The notes under the pieces: generated by a model | The model's input: only the letters and a program-made list of their open reading frames with translations | Databases searched by the model: none | What the model was told of the DNA's origin: nothing | Shown here: positions 14,251 through 24,679 of the stretch, in pieces | Position numbering within the stretch: position 1 is the first letter of the stretch | Layout of the letters: each line of letters opens with the position of its first letter | Assembly: GCA_028023455.1 (NCBI GenBank) | Contig: JAQFVV010000013.1 | Coordinates: 11,818,579 to 11,882,578 of the forward strand | DNA length: 64,000 bases | Reading direction: 5' to 3' | Origin: Epiperipatus broadwayi | Lineage: Eukaryota > Onychophora > Udeonychophora > Euonychophora > Peripatidae | Position numbers and translations under genes: made by a program

Positions 14251-14503
14251 AATCTAGGCATTGTTCTGGGCATTGGTTCAGGCGTAGTTCAGTTGGTTTT
14301 CTTTTTGTTGACTGTGGCCTAAAGGCCAGCTGAATATTCAAAAGATGTCTAGCAATGCATATTGCTAAATCTGCGACTTTTGCACAGATATTGACCGCTG
14401 CAGTAATTGACTGGCTTACTACTGCATTCCGAATATCTGGATCTCTGGTTGTTTGGATTCTGCATTCTGTCCGAACTGATGAATGATCTAGAAAATTGCA
14501 GCC
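14251..14503 (-). CDS. Candidate 253-nt internal exon, product unknown
   Basis: On the minus strand an open frame runs from a possible acceptor (tatagtcag, ending at 14504) to a possible donor (ATT|GTAAGT at 14250-14245). It encodes about 84 residues without a stop, including ITAAVNICAKVADLAICIAR, KRKPTELRLNQ and a Cys-rich end QCPEQCLDC. Composition is more gene-like than the flanks. I recognise no family. It is on the same strand as the RCBTB-type gene, but its phase does not continue exon 18539-18486 (a stop appears at once), so it would belong to another transcript or to an old mobile element. Confidence 0.28.
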
Positions 14504-15940
14504 CTGACTATATAGCAATAACATGAACCCAACTAATAACAAATTAATGACTGAAATAACTTGATCACAAAATGCAGACCAGACTGTATAACAATAGAGC
14601 GAATGATGTTATATATTTTTTTCTCTCTTATTGTTTTAATTTCTTATCATTATTTTAATTCTGATATTAACTTGAAATCTGTCTTTTAATTAATTTTATG
14701 TTTCTTTAATTAACTGATTTTTACATTTGCCTTAATCTTAATCTGTTCAGATTCATTTAAATGATCTTGATAAGATAGTTTAGTTTTTTTTTAATTAATA
14801 TAAATTAATCAGTAATATTAAAAACAAATTAATTACATTTTTCAAAAATTTATAAACATTTTTTACAGACTAAATTTTAGTCCAATTTCTTATTGGCTTA
14901 TTTTATTTTCTTTACAAAGGGAGAGAGGAAAAAAAGTTTTAACTTTTCTTTAATTCTATTAAACATTTCTCTCCCCCCCCCTCCTGCTAAGAAGTTTTAT
15001 TCTAAAAGAAGAATTTGAGGCAGTATTTTTATTTTTTAAATTTTTGTTTAAAAAAAAAAAATCTTTAAGCCACTTAGAATTTATTTTTATCTTAATTTTT
15101 TTAATAAAAATTACGGTCATGTAACACTGTTCATTTGAGATACAATATATTTCAAACATTTCATCACAACATTCTGAAACATAAAGCCAAAAACATGTGA
15201 AAAAGATAAATGATTCCAAGTTGTTCATTTAGTGCTGAATCAACCCTCATCAATTAGCCCAGATCACAATATCCCCGTGGATAGTTGAGAGTTGTATGAA
15301 AGTCTGAGTTCAAATCCCTATATATAATATATTCGAGTGCAGGTATGAAAAAGCCTGTACTGTAGAAAAAAAGGGTAATAGTATGACTACTGAACCCTAC
15401 TGCTTGATGGCGTTTTTCACACAACGCACATCAATATACCGTTTTAGCGGCCTAACTTACGGCCAACACTACAACAGTGTTGTTTAGAACCGTAACAGGC
15501 CACCTAGAGAATGATGTATCCTACAATTATGTAACAAAATATTATGCTCATTGACTTGCGACCGTATTCCTCAAAAGAGCAAAATTCAACTCTTGTTATA
15601 GTCTGATTTGATGGTGGCCATATTTGAAAAATGCGAAACTATCAAAAAATTCATAGGGGAAAAATTTAGAGAAAGCGTAGTGGATTTAGTATTACATATT
15701 AAGAATTGTCAGGCTATCACGCATGCTTCCCCATTTTTTAAACTGCACACAATCTGAAAAGATTAGGGTTTTCAGAAGAGTTACGCGTGAATCCGTGCGA
15801 GAACAGTAAATGTCGGCACAGCAAGTGTTCAAAATTGTTTGAAGGGGAGTGAATTGCCGGCCACAGAAGTTGACGCTGTTGTGTTTTTCCAGAAAGAAAA
15901 CAAACAACCTTATAGATGTGAAGCTATGCGTTTGCTGGAG

Positions 15941-16094
15941 GAGCATGGTTTTAGTCAACTACAGGATCTAGGAAATTCCGTTGCCACTTCTGCAAGCCTA
16001 CCTAGGATCTGCGCAAGAAGCATGGTTTTAATCAACTACAGGATCTGGGGAATTCCGTTGCCACTTCTGCAAGCATACCTGGGGTCTGCATAAG
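15941..16094 (+). repeat. Tandem duplication, 77-bp period, two copies
   Basis: Two near-identical copies share CAACTACAGGATCT and ATTCCGTTGCCACTTCTGCA and start at 15941 and 16018. The duplication lies inside the TIR element and extends an otherwise meaningless open frame (15839-16093). Confidence 0.85.
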
Positions 16095-16139
16095 GGAAGT
16101 TGGTTGTATGGCTCCAAAATCTTGTTATTTACAGCTTTG

Positions 16140-17030
16140 TGGCTCATCTCCTATTGGAGTCAAACAAACCGCAATTCCCCACCCCTCTAAAAAAATGTTT
16201 TTTTTTTTTTAAATGAACTGTTTAATTAAGGATTTTTCAAAAAGGCAAAAAATAAAGGAAGAACTTTTCATTATCATATAAAGGTTTTTGTAGCGTAATT
16301 TTTTTTTAAAAAAAAAAAAAACCCTCATAATAAGAAAATAAAAGACGATAATTAAAAATCAAATCAACTCCCCTCCACACTCTAAAAACCAACTGTTGGT
16401 TTATTAAAAATGAATTGATTAATAAGGCTTTCCAAAAAAAGCTCAAAATCAATAAAAAGTCAATAATTTAAAAGCAAACCCCAATAATTCGTATATTTTG
16501 TTAATCTATCTCTTTGTATATATTCTATATTTGAACACATATAATATTAATATGCAAAGTTTCCAGTATATCGGCAAAAGATCCTAAAAGAGGAGAATTA
16601 AAATTCAAACCAATCCCCCCCCCCTCTACCCTCTAAAAACCAACTGTTGGTTTATTAATTTAAACTGAATTGTTTAAGGCTTTAAAAAAAAAAGCTCAAA
16701 ATCCAAAAAAGACGATAATTTAAAAGCAAACCAACCCCCCTCTACCATCTAAAAACAAAGTGGTGTTTGTTTATTAAAAAGGCAAAAAAAAAACATACAA
16801 GTTTTATGTACAGAAAGGGGTAAAAAGAAATTTTTTTACCGAAGTATTATGTAAAGAAACCGATAATTCAAAATCAAAACAAAAAAAAAAGCTCAAAATC
16901 AAAAAAAAAGTCAATAATTTAAAAGCAAACCAACCCCCTCCCCCGCCCCACACACACCATATAAAAACAAAGTGTTTGTTTATTAAAAATGCTAAAAAAA
17001 ATATATATATATATATATGAGTTTTAAAGT
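16140..17030 (+). repeat. Degenerate A/C-rich tandem array
   Basis: At least four diverged units share the order CCCCTCTA, CTCTAAAAACCAA, TGTTGGTTTATTAAAAATG, AAAAGCTCAAAATC, AAAAGTCAATAATTTAAAAG, then CAAACCAACCCCC. Unit length varies between about 120 and 240 bp. Long poly-A, poly-T and poly-C runs interrupt it, and a TA run lies near 17001-17018. No coding potential. Confidence 0.7.
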
Positions 17031-17165
17031 GAAAAAATTTTTTTTTTATATCGTATTATTCCGTAAAGAAACCGTGGCCCGTGAATCATTATATTGATGT
17101 GCATTGGGCGAAAAAGAGCAACATCAAATGGTAGGGTTCAGTATTCATACTATTACTGAAAAAAA

Positions 17166-17958
17166 AATTCATATATTAAAATTTTGATGATATTATTGTT
17201 ACTGTTGTTGTTGCTTTTATTATTGTTGTTGTTGTATAGTAGGTAAACATTATCTTTGGAATAAATGTATGTCTCCTCAACCCCTTTTCACTAGGATACC
17301 ATTCATTTGATTAACAACTTATCAGTAAAATAAAAGACTGATAAATCTAATACTAAGAATATTTATAATGAACCTTGAGATCTTAATATCACAAATCAAT
17401 AATAAGAAGAAACTAAATTTTATGTAAAAGAAATTACTGTGAAAAGAAAAGCAGTGGCATTAATAGACAAATAAGATTTAAAAACCATAGTACCTGTGAA
17501 GTATATGATTATATATTGGAGGAGGGGGAATAAAAAAAATTTATTATGAGAAAGAGATTATATTATAACCTAACTATTCCGTGGTGTATGCTGTAAATAT
17601 TGAGAGTTTTTGTAATTTGTAAAAGTGAGTTGACGATTCACCTGTTAAAATTTATTTTAATTATAATTAAAATATTTATAATGTTTAACAATTATTATCA
17701 TTGTTATTATTTCCCATGTGGTTCTTTTTAGTATTGGCATAGATCATATTAACAGAGAACCCTGAGCTTAGCCCATTTTTGTTAATTGTACCTGTCACTT
17801 TTGAGATTATAATATATATATATATAAAGTTAAATCACAATAAGTGTACATGTATTGACATTTTTTTCTATAAAAAAAAAATCCTTATTATGTTACTAAA
17901 AGATTTACCTAGTCTGTATTTAATATTTAAATACAAGTGTACTATATATACTTTTAAT
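17166..17958. other. AT-rich non-coding DNA
   Basis: Contains a (TTG)n-like tract around 17196-17235, but no exon or element end that I can support. Confidence 0.5.
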
Positions 17959-18326
17959 CTAGATGTAATTAGAGGTGATTTGAACTCAGACTTTCAAACT
18001 CCTTTAGTCATCAACTTTATCTTATACAACTGATACACATGACTATATACATGTGAAAAAGATAAGTGATTTCAAATAAAGCATTTCATGATGAAGCAAT
18101 ACCTATCAGTTGGTTTGTTTATATTAAGATAGCAATTCTTCAAGTCTGTCCATTAAAGTTTGAACAATTGCTATCTTAGTATAAACTGAGCATTGATTAT
18201 ATATGTGTGTGGAAAATGATGATCTGGACCAACAAATCTATATATTGCAGATCATTTATTTTTTTCACATGTGTATCATTTGTATAAGATGAAGTTGATG
18301 ACTAAATCCCCTCTAATTACATCAAG
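17959..18326. repeat. Foldback pair 1 of a local repeat family
   Basis: Left arm 17959-18137 is matched by an inverted right arm 18166-18326 with a 28-bp loop. The outer ends are ctagatgtaattag and its complement. Each arm carries, from outside in, a B-box-like GATTTGAAC (GTTCAAATC on the other strand), a 'gaaaaagataaa' block and a 'cagttggt' block. This family recurs at 18728-19208, 19214-19600, 20165-20512 and 38557-38735. The tRNA-like B box suggests SINE ancestry. Confidence 0.75.
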
Positions 18327-18485
18327 TCTGAATTTGAAAAAATAGATGCTTGTTATGTTATTCAAAGCTTGTCAGAGAGATATTTTATACCATTTCAAGA
18401 ACTATATTATTGAGATTATTAATTCATTAATACAATTTAAATTTATTTTACAGTTATGTTGCAATTAAAAAAAAATCTTACTTAC

Positions 18486-18539
18486 TCTTTGTTATCTTCA
18501 TCCCAGTGAGATTGAAACATGACTCGAAAATGTTCACAT
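18486..18539 (-). CDS. RCBTB-type gene, BTB exon (54 nt)
   Basis: This minus-strand exon encodes CEHFRVMFQSHWDEDNKE, with the first residue sharing a split Arg codon from the exon at 31297-31227. The peptide matches the helix and loop of the BTB/POZ domain directly after 'HVHKxxLKIR' in RCBTB1 proteins. The acceptor is TTTTTTAAAG|A and the donor is AAAGA|GTAAGT (18485-18480). The upstream intron is 12.7 kb. Length is a multiple of three, so skipping it would keep frame but remove 18 BTB residues. Copies of the foldback repeat in opposite orientation lie on both sides (18166-18326 and 18728-18948). Later BTB residues (VIEIxQFSYPVY-like) are not found to the left, so the next exon should lie outside the window. 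The family's BTB domain mediates dimerisation and, in several BTB proteins, cullin-3 binding; that role is inferred here. Confidence 0.92.
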
Positions 18540-18727
18540 CTTTAAAAAATAATAAATATTTTGATCAATACATAATATTACCCTATAATATGTATAATTA
18601 AAAATTGGTATTTATTAGTAATGGAGAACCACCTATGAACCGAAATATAAATTAAATCTAAAATATAATTATTTTCCTTTATAAAGATTAATATTGAAAC
18701 ACAATTACAATATATATATATACTTAA

Positions 18728-19208
18728 CCTAGATATAATTAAAGAAGATTTGAACCCGGACTTTCAAGCTATCTACAGTCATCTACTCTACCCAATATAA
18801 CCGATACACATGACCACATACATTCGAAAAAGATAAATAATCTCCCATATCCATATTTCATGCTAATCAGCATTCAGCAATTGGTCCGAATCATAATCTC
18901 CCACAAAATAAGTATAATCAGTGCTCAGTTTTATATTAAAATAGAAAATCTACAAAGACTGAAGCTTGTCCTTTAGTGTTTGTACATTTGCCATCATAAT
19001 ATAAAACTGACCACTGATTATATATGTGTGTGGGAAATGATGATGCAGACCAACTGATGAGTGCTGGTTTGGCATGAAATATGTATATTGGAGATCATTT
19101 ACCTTTTTCACATGTATGTAATCATATGTGTCAGTTATATTGGATAGAGTGGATGACTGTAGGGAGCTTGAGAGACTGGATTCAAATCCCCTTTTAATTA
19201 CATCTAGG
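18728..19208. repeat. Foldback pair 2 of the local repeat family
   Basis: Arms at about 18728-18948 and 18985-19208 are inverted relative to each other with a short loop (about 36 bp). Outer ends are cctagatataatt and its complement (aattacatctagg). The right arm reads GGATAGAGTGG then GATTCAAATCCCC, resembling a tRNA A-to-B box layout. Homologous to foldback pair 1, on the other side of the 54-nt exon. Confidence 0.78.
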
Positions 19209-19213
19209 ATAAA

Positions 19214-19600
19214 TGGGTCAGATTGACTTGCAGTCAACATGGGTATGACTATAATATTAGCATCATCAAAAACTTTGAACATTCCATCATCAGATTTTCA
19301 GTGATATGAATGGCTGAAGAGTTGGAGAGGATTGAAGGAAGAGAATTGAAGCCTGCCCATTAAAGTTTGTAGATTTGTTATCTTAATATAAAACCGAGCA
19401 CTGATTATATATATATGTATGGGAGATGATAATCCGGACAAACTGATGAGTGCTGGTTCAGTACAAAATACATTTCATGGAGATCATTTATCTTTTTCAC
19501 ATGAATGTTGTCATGTGGATCAGTTATATTGGATAGAGTGGATGACTGTAGGGAGGTTGAAAATCTGTGTTCAAACCCCCTTTAATTTTTTAAAGATTTG
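19214..19600 (+). repeat. Local repeat family, long unit, plus orientation
   Basis: Contains the family core (family words 'tgatgagtgctggtt', 'ggagatcattta', 'ggatagagtggatgactgta') preceded by an extra 5' segment starting near 19214. That segment encodes, on the minus strand, a DANIIVIPML peptide. It pairs as an inverted copy with 20165-20512, separated by about 560 bp. Confidence 0.72.
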
Positions 19601-20164
19601 TAAATTTTTAAGATTACAATGGAATGGAATCAAGTACAAAAGACTAATAGTGTTCTAGTTAAATACAAAGGTCAATGCTCATTTCCCAAAACTCAGTAAT
19701 AACTACATTTATATATATATATCAGCATTTTATTTTCAAGTTTTAAAGGTATTATCCAAATCATTTATTGTCAAATGTAAGTCTGTAAAAAGGATGCAGT
19801 TACGGTTTTAGCACAAATTTGATGAGAAAGTTCAAAACCATTAATCTTGTTATATTTTCAATAATTAAATGTTTTAGAAACAAAAATATTTTAAAAAATA
19901 AGACCTTCAACTTCTTCATACAGACTGAAATAGCTTTATCTAATATTTAAATTTTATATCTGGCTTAGAAATATGAGTGCAGAAAGTCAGACATATAGAT
20001 GTATATGTGTGAACATTAGTGGTAAATCCTTTAAAAATATTAAATGAAAAAAAAAAAACTGTGCTATTATTATAGAATAGATTTTTGTAGAAATATTCAA
20101 GTTCATTTATTTAAATATAATTTAAAATCATAAAATATGGGTTCCTGTATCTGACAATAAAATT
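19601..20164. other. Spacer between inverted repeat units
   Basis: AT-rich sequence between the two long inverted units. It includes a TA microsatellite (19711-19722) and a poly-A run at 20047. No gene seen. Confidence 0.5.
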
Positions 20165-20512
20165 ATTCTATTGTAGAGAATTCAAACACTCTTCAGCTAT
20201 TGACTCTATCTCATACAACCGATACATATTACCACACATGTGAAAAAGATAAATGATCTCTAAGATATGTATTTCATGCTGAACCAGCACTCATTAATTG
20301 GTCCAATCTCTCACACATACATATAATCAGTGCTCATTTTATATTAAGATACCAAATCTTTAAACTCTAATGGACAGGCTTCAATCTATTCTACTCTCCA
20401 ATTCTTCAGCCATTCATACCATTGAAAATCTGATGATGGAATGCCCAAATTCATTGTTGATGCCAATATTATTGTGATGCCTATGTTGGCCTTTAGTCCC
20501 CCTGACCCCTCA
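20165..20512 (-). repeat. Local repeat family, long unit, minus orientation
   Basis: Inverted copy of 19214-19600, with the same extra segment at its far end. On the plus strand here it encodes VDANIIVMPMLAFSPPDP, homologous at the protein level to the minus-strand reading of the other copy. The B-box-like GAATTCAAACAC lies at its left end. Confidence 0.72.
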
Positions 20513-22585
20513 TGTATAGAACTTTGTCCATTTAAATACACAGAAAAAGGATGTGGCTGCATTCAACTAAATAAGCACAAACAGTAAAAATACAAGAGTG
20601 TATACCCTTCCTTTAAATTCCAATTATAGATATCAAAAAAAGTTATTCTTTAGCTAATCATATTTGGCAGAGGCAAGTAAAATCTAACAGACAAAATGTT
20701 TTTTTTTTTTTTTTTTTGCTAAACTTAAATAGAACTTCTAAAAAGAGTAGATTAAAAATATCAGTGGTCAATTTAATAAATCTTTGTGTAATTTTCAGTA
20801 TGCATATATTGTAATAGAATGAAAATGTGCTAGTCTCTTTCATTTACTAGTTCTACAGATTTGGGCAACATTTGTAATAGAATGAAAATGAACCATGAAA
20901 GAATGGTCCTGATTTAATAATGTCCCATGAATTGCAATGACATTTGTAATACAATAAAACTGTAACGTAATTGTTAATTATCATTCATAACGAATTGGAA
21001 ATAAAAACAACAATAACAGAACATACTGTTCTATAAATAATAATATGTCTAGATTGAACTAACAATTTGCAACAGAATAAAATGATGATAAAGGATGAGG
21101 AAGATAAATTTTAGTATTCTCCATGAACTGAGACACCATTCATAATAATATAAACCTATCCTAAATGTCATGAATGAATAAAAATAATGATCTTAATATA
21201 TTCTACCAATTCAAAAGCTATTTGTAACAAAATGAAAATAATAAAAATAAAAAATAAAAACTTTAGTATAATCTGCAAACTTAAAACACAAATTGTAAAT
21301 ATCCCATAGCTGATCATTAATGGTAACTGAATAAAATGAAAATAATGCTAATAAAACGACATTGAAGACAATACTAATAAAGTAATAATATCTTAAAACG
21401 TAATATGCCCTTATTAAATATATCAATTGTAATAAAATGACATACTTAAAAATGATAAAAGATTATGCTAACCTACAAATTTATGTATATTAATCTATTC
21501 TTAATAAAATATATAAAACTTTCTCTTTTAAAACTTTGTAAATTCATAAACTCAAATTGTAATAAACGAAATATCTCCATACTAAACTATAATAAAATAC
21601 AATACAGAAGATTGATTAACTTAGTATATCACCACCTTTGCAAACTTATAATAATATAACATAAAATCGACTCTTTAATTAATCTTAAAATTTAAAATAT
21701 CCAATGATGACAACCTGAACTAAATAAAAAATTCTTATTTGACACTTACGCAAATACTATTAACAAATCACTGCTAATTATCTTTCAAACCAATAAAGCA
21801 AAATTGCAAAATTTTAAATCGTAATTACCTTAATATGTCTAATAGTAATAACAATCTATTATAATCAAATGTCGATATCAAAACTTAATATTTAAATCAA
21901 ATTTACGGTCTGTGACGATGAGCTTTTAAATGTATTAAAACATTATTTTACTTAAATGAACTACAAATACCAATTTCGATATTTACTATTACCAGCTTTA
22001 TAATATAACAAGATTACCATCTTTATAACTAAATACTAATTTGATATAATATTCACCCAATAAGTAAGACTAAAGAAATATGCAAGTATAACTGCTTTTA
22101 TTTGTCTTAAATAATTGTTATATTTGCAATTTATAAATTATCGAATCAGTTAAAATATAAATTTCTATCCTAACATAACTGTTACATATAACTAATAAAA
22201 AAATTGAAATACATGTTTAATTACCTATTAGATATATAATAATTTCAAATTAAGTAATTTGTTACTTCATAAAAATGTACATTTAGTCTAAATGATATAT
22301 TAAATTTAATAAAAAGAGAATAATATATGATTGTTTAAACACCAATTCCATGGCTTAATTTCCAGACTGTTTAATGATTACTTATAATAAATTATGCTGT
22401 GTAAATCAATATATGAATATTATCTTGTCAAAATATTATTAGTCAATAGATTTGCATTATAGAATTGAATGACAATTTAAGTAAGTTTATTTCTTTTAAA
22501 TAATTTAAAGTTTATTAATTAACAATATATATATATATATAACAGGTATAAAAAAATAAGCATTTAAAAAAATACATAATCTAAT
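20513..22585. other. AT-rich non-coding DNA, nothing recognised
   Basis: Very low complexity, with poly-T at 20699-20717 and repeated 'aataaaatga' words through 20870-21450 that look like a very degenerate tandem pattern. No exon or transposon ends. Confidence 0.5.
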
Positions 22586-23540
22586 TAATTACGATAGAAT
22601 GACAGCCTGTTAAGCTAATTGCGCAGACGCTGTGAGAATGTTATTAATAAATGAATACCTTCGAACAACCACATGATATAGTATTTGTATAAGAGTAGGA
22701 ACTATATCATGTGGTTGTTCGAAGGTATTCATTTATTAATAACATTCTCACAGCGTCTGCGCAATTAGCTTAACCTTTTAACCGCTAATTTTATTATTGG
22801 TTGTATCAGATAAAAATCAAATCTTTTAATTGGCCAACTCACAAACTAAAGACAAAGCCTATTGTTAAAACATATTCGCCTATAATATTAAATTCAACTC
22901 AGATACGTTTATAAAAAGTATATTATTAATTTTTCAGGTTATGAAGAGAACGAAAGTTCTTTCAAAAATAAATTGCTATTTATTTATTCTAAAATATTCA
23001 ATATCGGCAACATAAAAGCTATAATATAAACAAAAAGATCGACTTTTACGTTATAGAAAAGTAAATATTTCTTTTTACTACATCTTCAATATTTTTACTA
23101 AAATCTTCAATATTTTTCGAAAATAATTTTGTTTTTTTATTATTCTCTCTGATAATAATTTTTAATTTCCATAAATATAATTTTATAATAATTTAAATCG
23201 TATTCGAAATGAAAATCTCAGCGTTTTTCTTTATTTTCTTTGATCAGGCAGTTTCTTTGTTCTTTCCAGCCAATCAGAATGTCTTTTTCGGCTGAGAGCA
23301 TGCTAAGAACCAATCACAAATAATGTTCCTTCTTTGTTTAGGTTTAAATGCGTTTTTTTTTTACTTGTAAAATAAATCGGAAGATGGCACCATCTTACAG
23401 AACTTTTAAAAACGAATTCAATACGTGTTTAACGAATATTTTCGTATAAAAACTGGCTGAGTTAGAGTGATGTAGATGTCGACGAGGAGCCTCGTAAGAG
23501 GCGGGGAAAAAGTTAACAGGCTGTCATTCTATCGTAATTA
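22586..23540. mobile_element. TIR MITE, split by a nested insertion
   Basis: A 28-bp perfect terminal inverted repeat is present: 22586-22613 and 23513-23540 (core ACGATAGAATGACAGCCTG). Removing the nested palindrome at 22614-22773 extends the left TIR with TTAAC(C/T)TTTT, matching the right end. The original element was therefore about 795 bp. No transposase. The interior has two CCAATCA boxes (23270, 23310), a TTTAAA word and an AAGATGGC start-like context at 23381, so it may carry a Pol II promoter-like region. The target duplication cannot be set because the flanks (AATT/TAATTA) are themselves palindromic. Confidence 0.85.
22610..22773. mobile_element. Perfect 73-bp-arm palindrome inserted at TTAA
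   Basis: Arms 22610-22682 and 22701-22773 are perfect reverse complements over all 73 bases, with an 18-bp loop. Both ends are TTAA, and one TTAA belongs to the host MITE's TIR. This fits insertion with TTAA duplication, as piggyBac-type transposases do. The element proper is about 156 bp. Zero mismatches suggest a recent event or active homogenisation. Confidence 0.9.
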
Positions 23541-24085
23541 TAATCGCACGCAAGACGTTATAAAATAAATGCTTATTCATGTATATAATCTAATTAAATA
23601 AAATATGTGATTGTACATCAAAATTCACCTATAAATGTATAATCAATAATATGTATACCTATGTGACATGAGTCATGTTGGTGAACATATACATCCTTGA
23701 AATATAAGAAATTTAACTCTCTTATATTCCATGCATATAAAACAAATGATTATTTAATTTAAGATATAATAACCAGTTTTATTGAAAAATATTATACAAT
23801 CATATACATAGATAAAAAAAAATACATATTAGCATATGACCTGATCAATCATCCTCCAGTATGACACTTCTAATTATTAGCACAGATCCAATGTCTATTC
23901 CTTGAATTATAATTTGATGATATTTTATGTTTCAACAATAAACTTTATTAATTAAAAATGTGTTACATAGATTACAAATGTTGTTGTTTTAAAAAACCCC
24001 AAATTTTATTCATACCTCAATAACAAGATTGAGTGAACGGGATTACAAAACCAACAATGAGACAATTTGAATGAGATTACATTAA

Positions 24086-24640
24086 TCTTAGGCATCCGGT
24101 TGCACAGTGACTACAAAATGTTGACCTGCCCACTCGGATCACAGTGCATACATTCGATAGAAATTGGAATTGTTTTCTAATTAACATAAAAAACAATATG
24201 GTAATATATATGGTTACAAAGTTTATTGGCAGTCAAGGTCAACTAAAGGTGGACCGAATCAACTGGTTATTAAAACAAGCATTTTTCTTAGTATCATAGT
24301 ACAAGGTGAACTAATGATTTTGTTAGACCAACACTAATCCAATAGGAGTGATTTTATGTCAATTTAAGGGGTCCGGATCCGCAGTGACTACAAACTATCA
24401 ACCTGCCCATCTAGGTTACCATGTGTATATCCAATAGGGTTTGGTATTAACTTTGGTAGATATTTCAATAAAAGGTAAAGTTCGTTGTTACAAAGTTTAA
24501 AAAGCAATCCCGATCAACTAAAAGAAGACCGAGTCAAAGAGTTATTAATTTGATTACATGTCCGTAAGATTAATTGAAATTAAATTGGTGAGGTTGAACC
24601 TCCAATAGTTCTAATTTGGTTATTTAGTTTATTCTGACAC
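24086..24640 (-). repeat. Tandem duplication in LINE 3' UTR, 277-bp period
   Basis: Two diverged copies share CAGTGACTACAAA and ACCTGCCCA (starting 24105 and 24382), then 'ggttacaaagttta'-like and 'gatcaactaaa' blocks. The duplication lies within the 3' UTR of LINE copy A and is not evident in copy B's short 3' UTR. Confidence 0.7.
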
Positions 24641-24679
24641 TGTCCCCTCTTTTATCAATTGTCTTTGGTAGCAAGTAAC

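Larger units (their letters stand above)
15365..17165. mobile_element. Non-autonomous TIR element, about 1.8 kb
   Basis: Both ends carry matching terminal inverted repeats of about 65 bp: left from GTAATAGTATGACTACTGAA at 15375 inward, and the reverse complement ending near 17156. They share ACTGAACCCTAC and GCACATCAATATA blocks and diverge modestly. A GAAAAAAA word sits outside both ends (15365-15372 and 17158-17165) and may be an 8-bp target duplication, but it is low complexity. The interior has no transposase. It holds a 77-bp duplication and a long degenerate A/C-rich array. CpG content is high relative to the flanks, pointing to a fairly young insertion. Confidence 0.7.
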
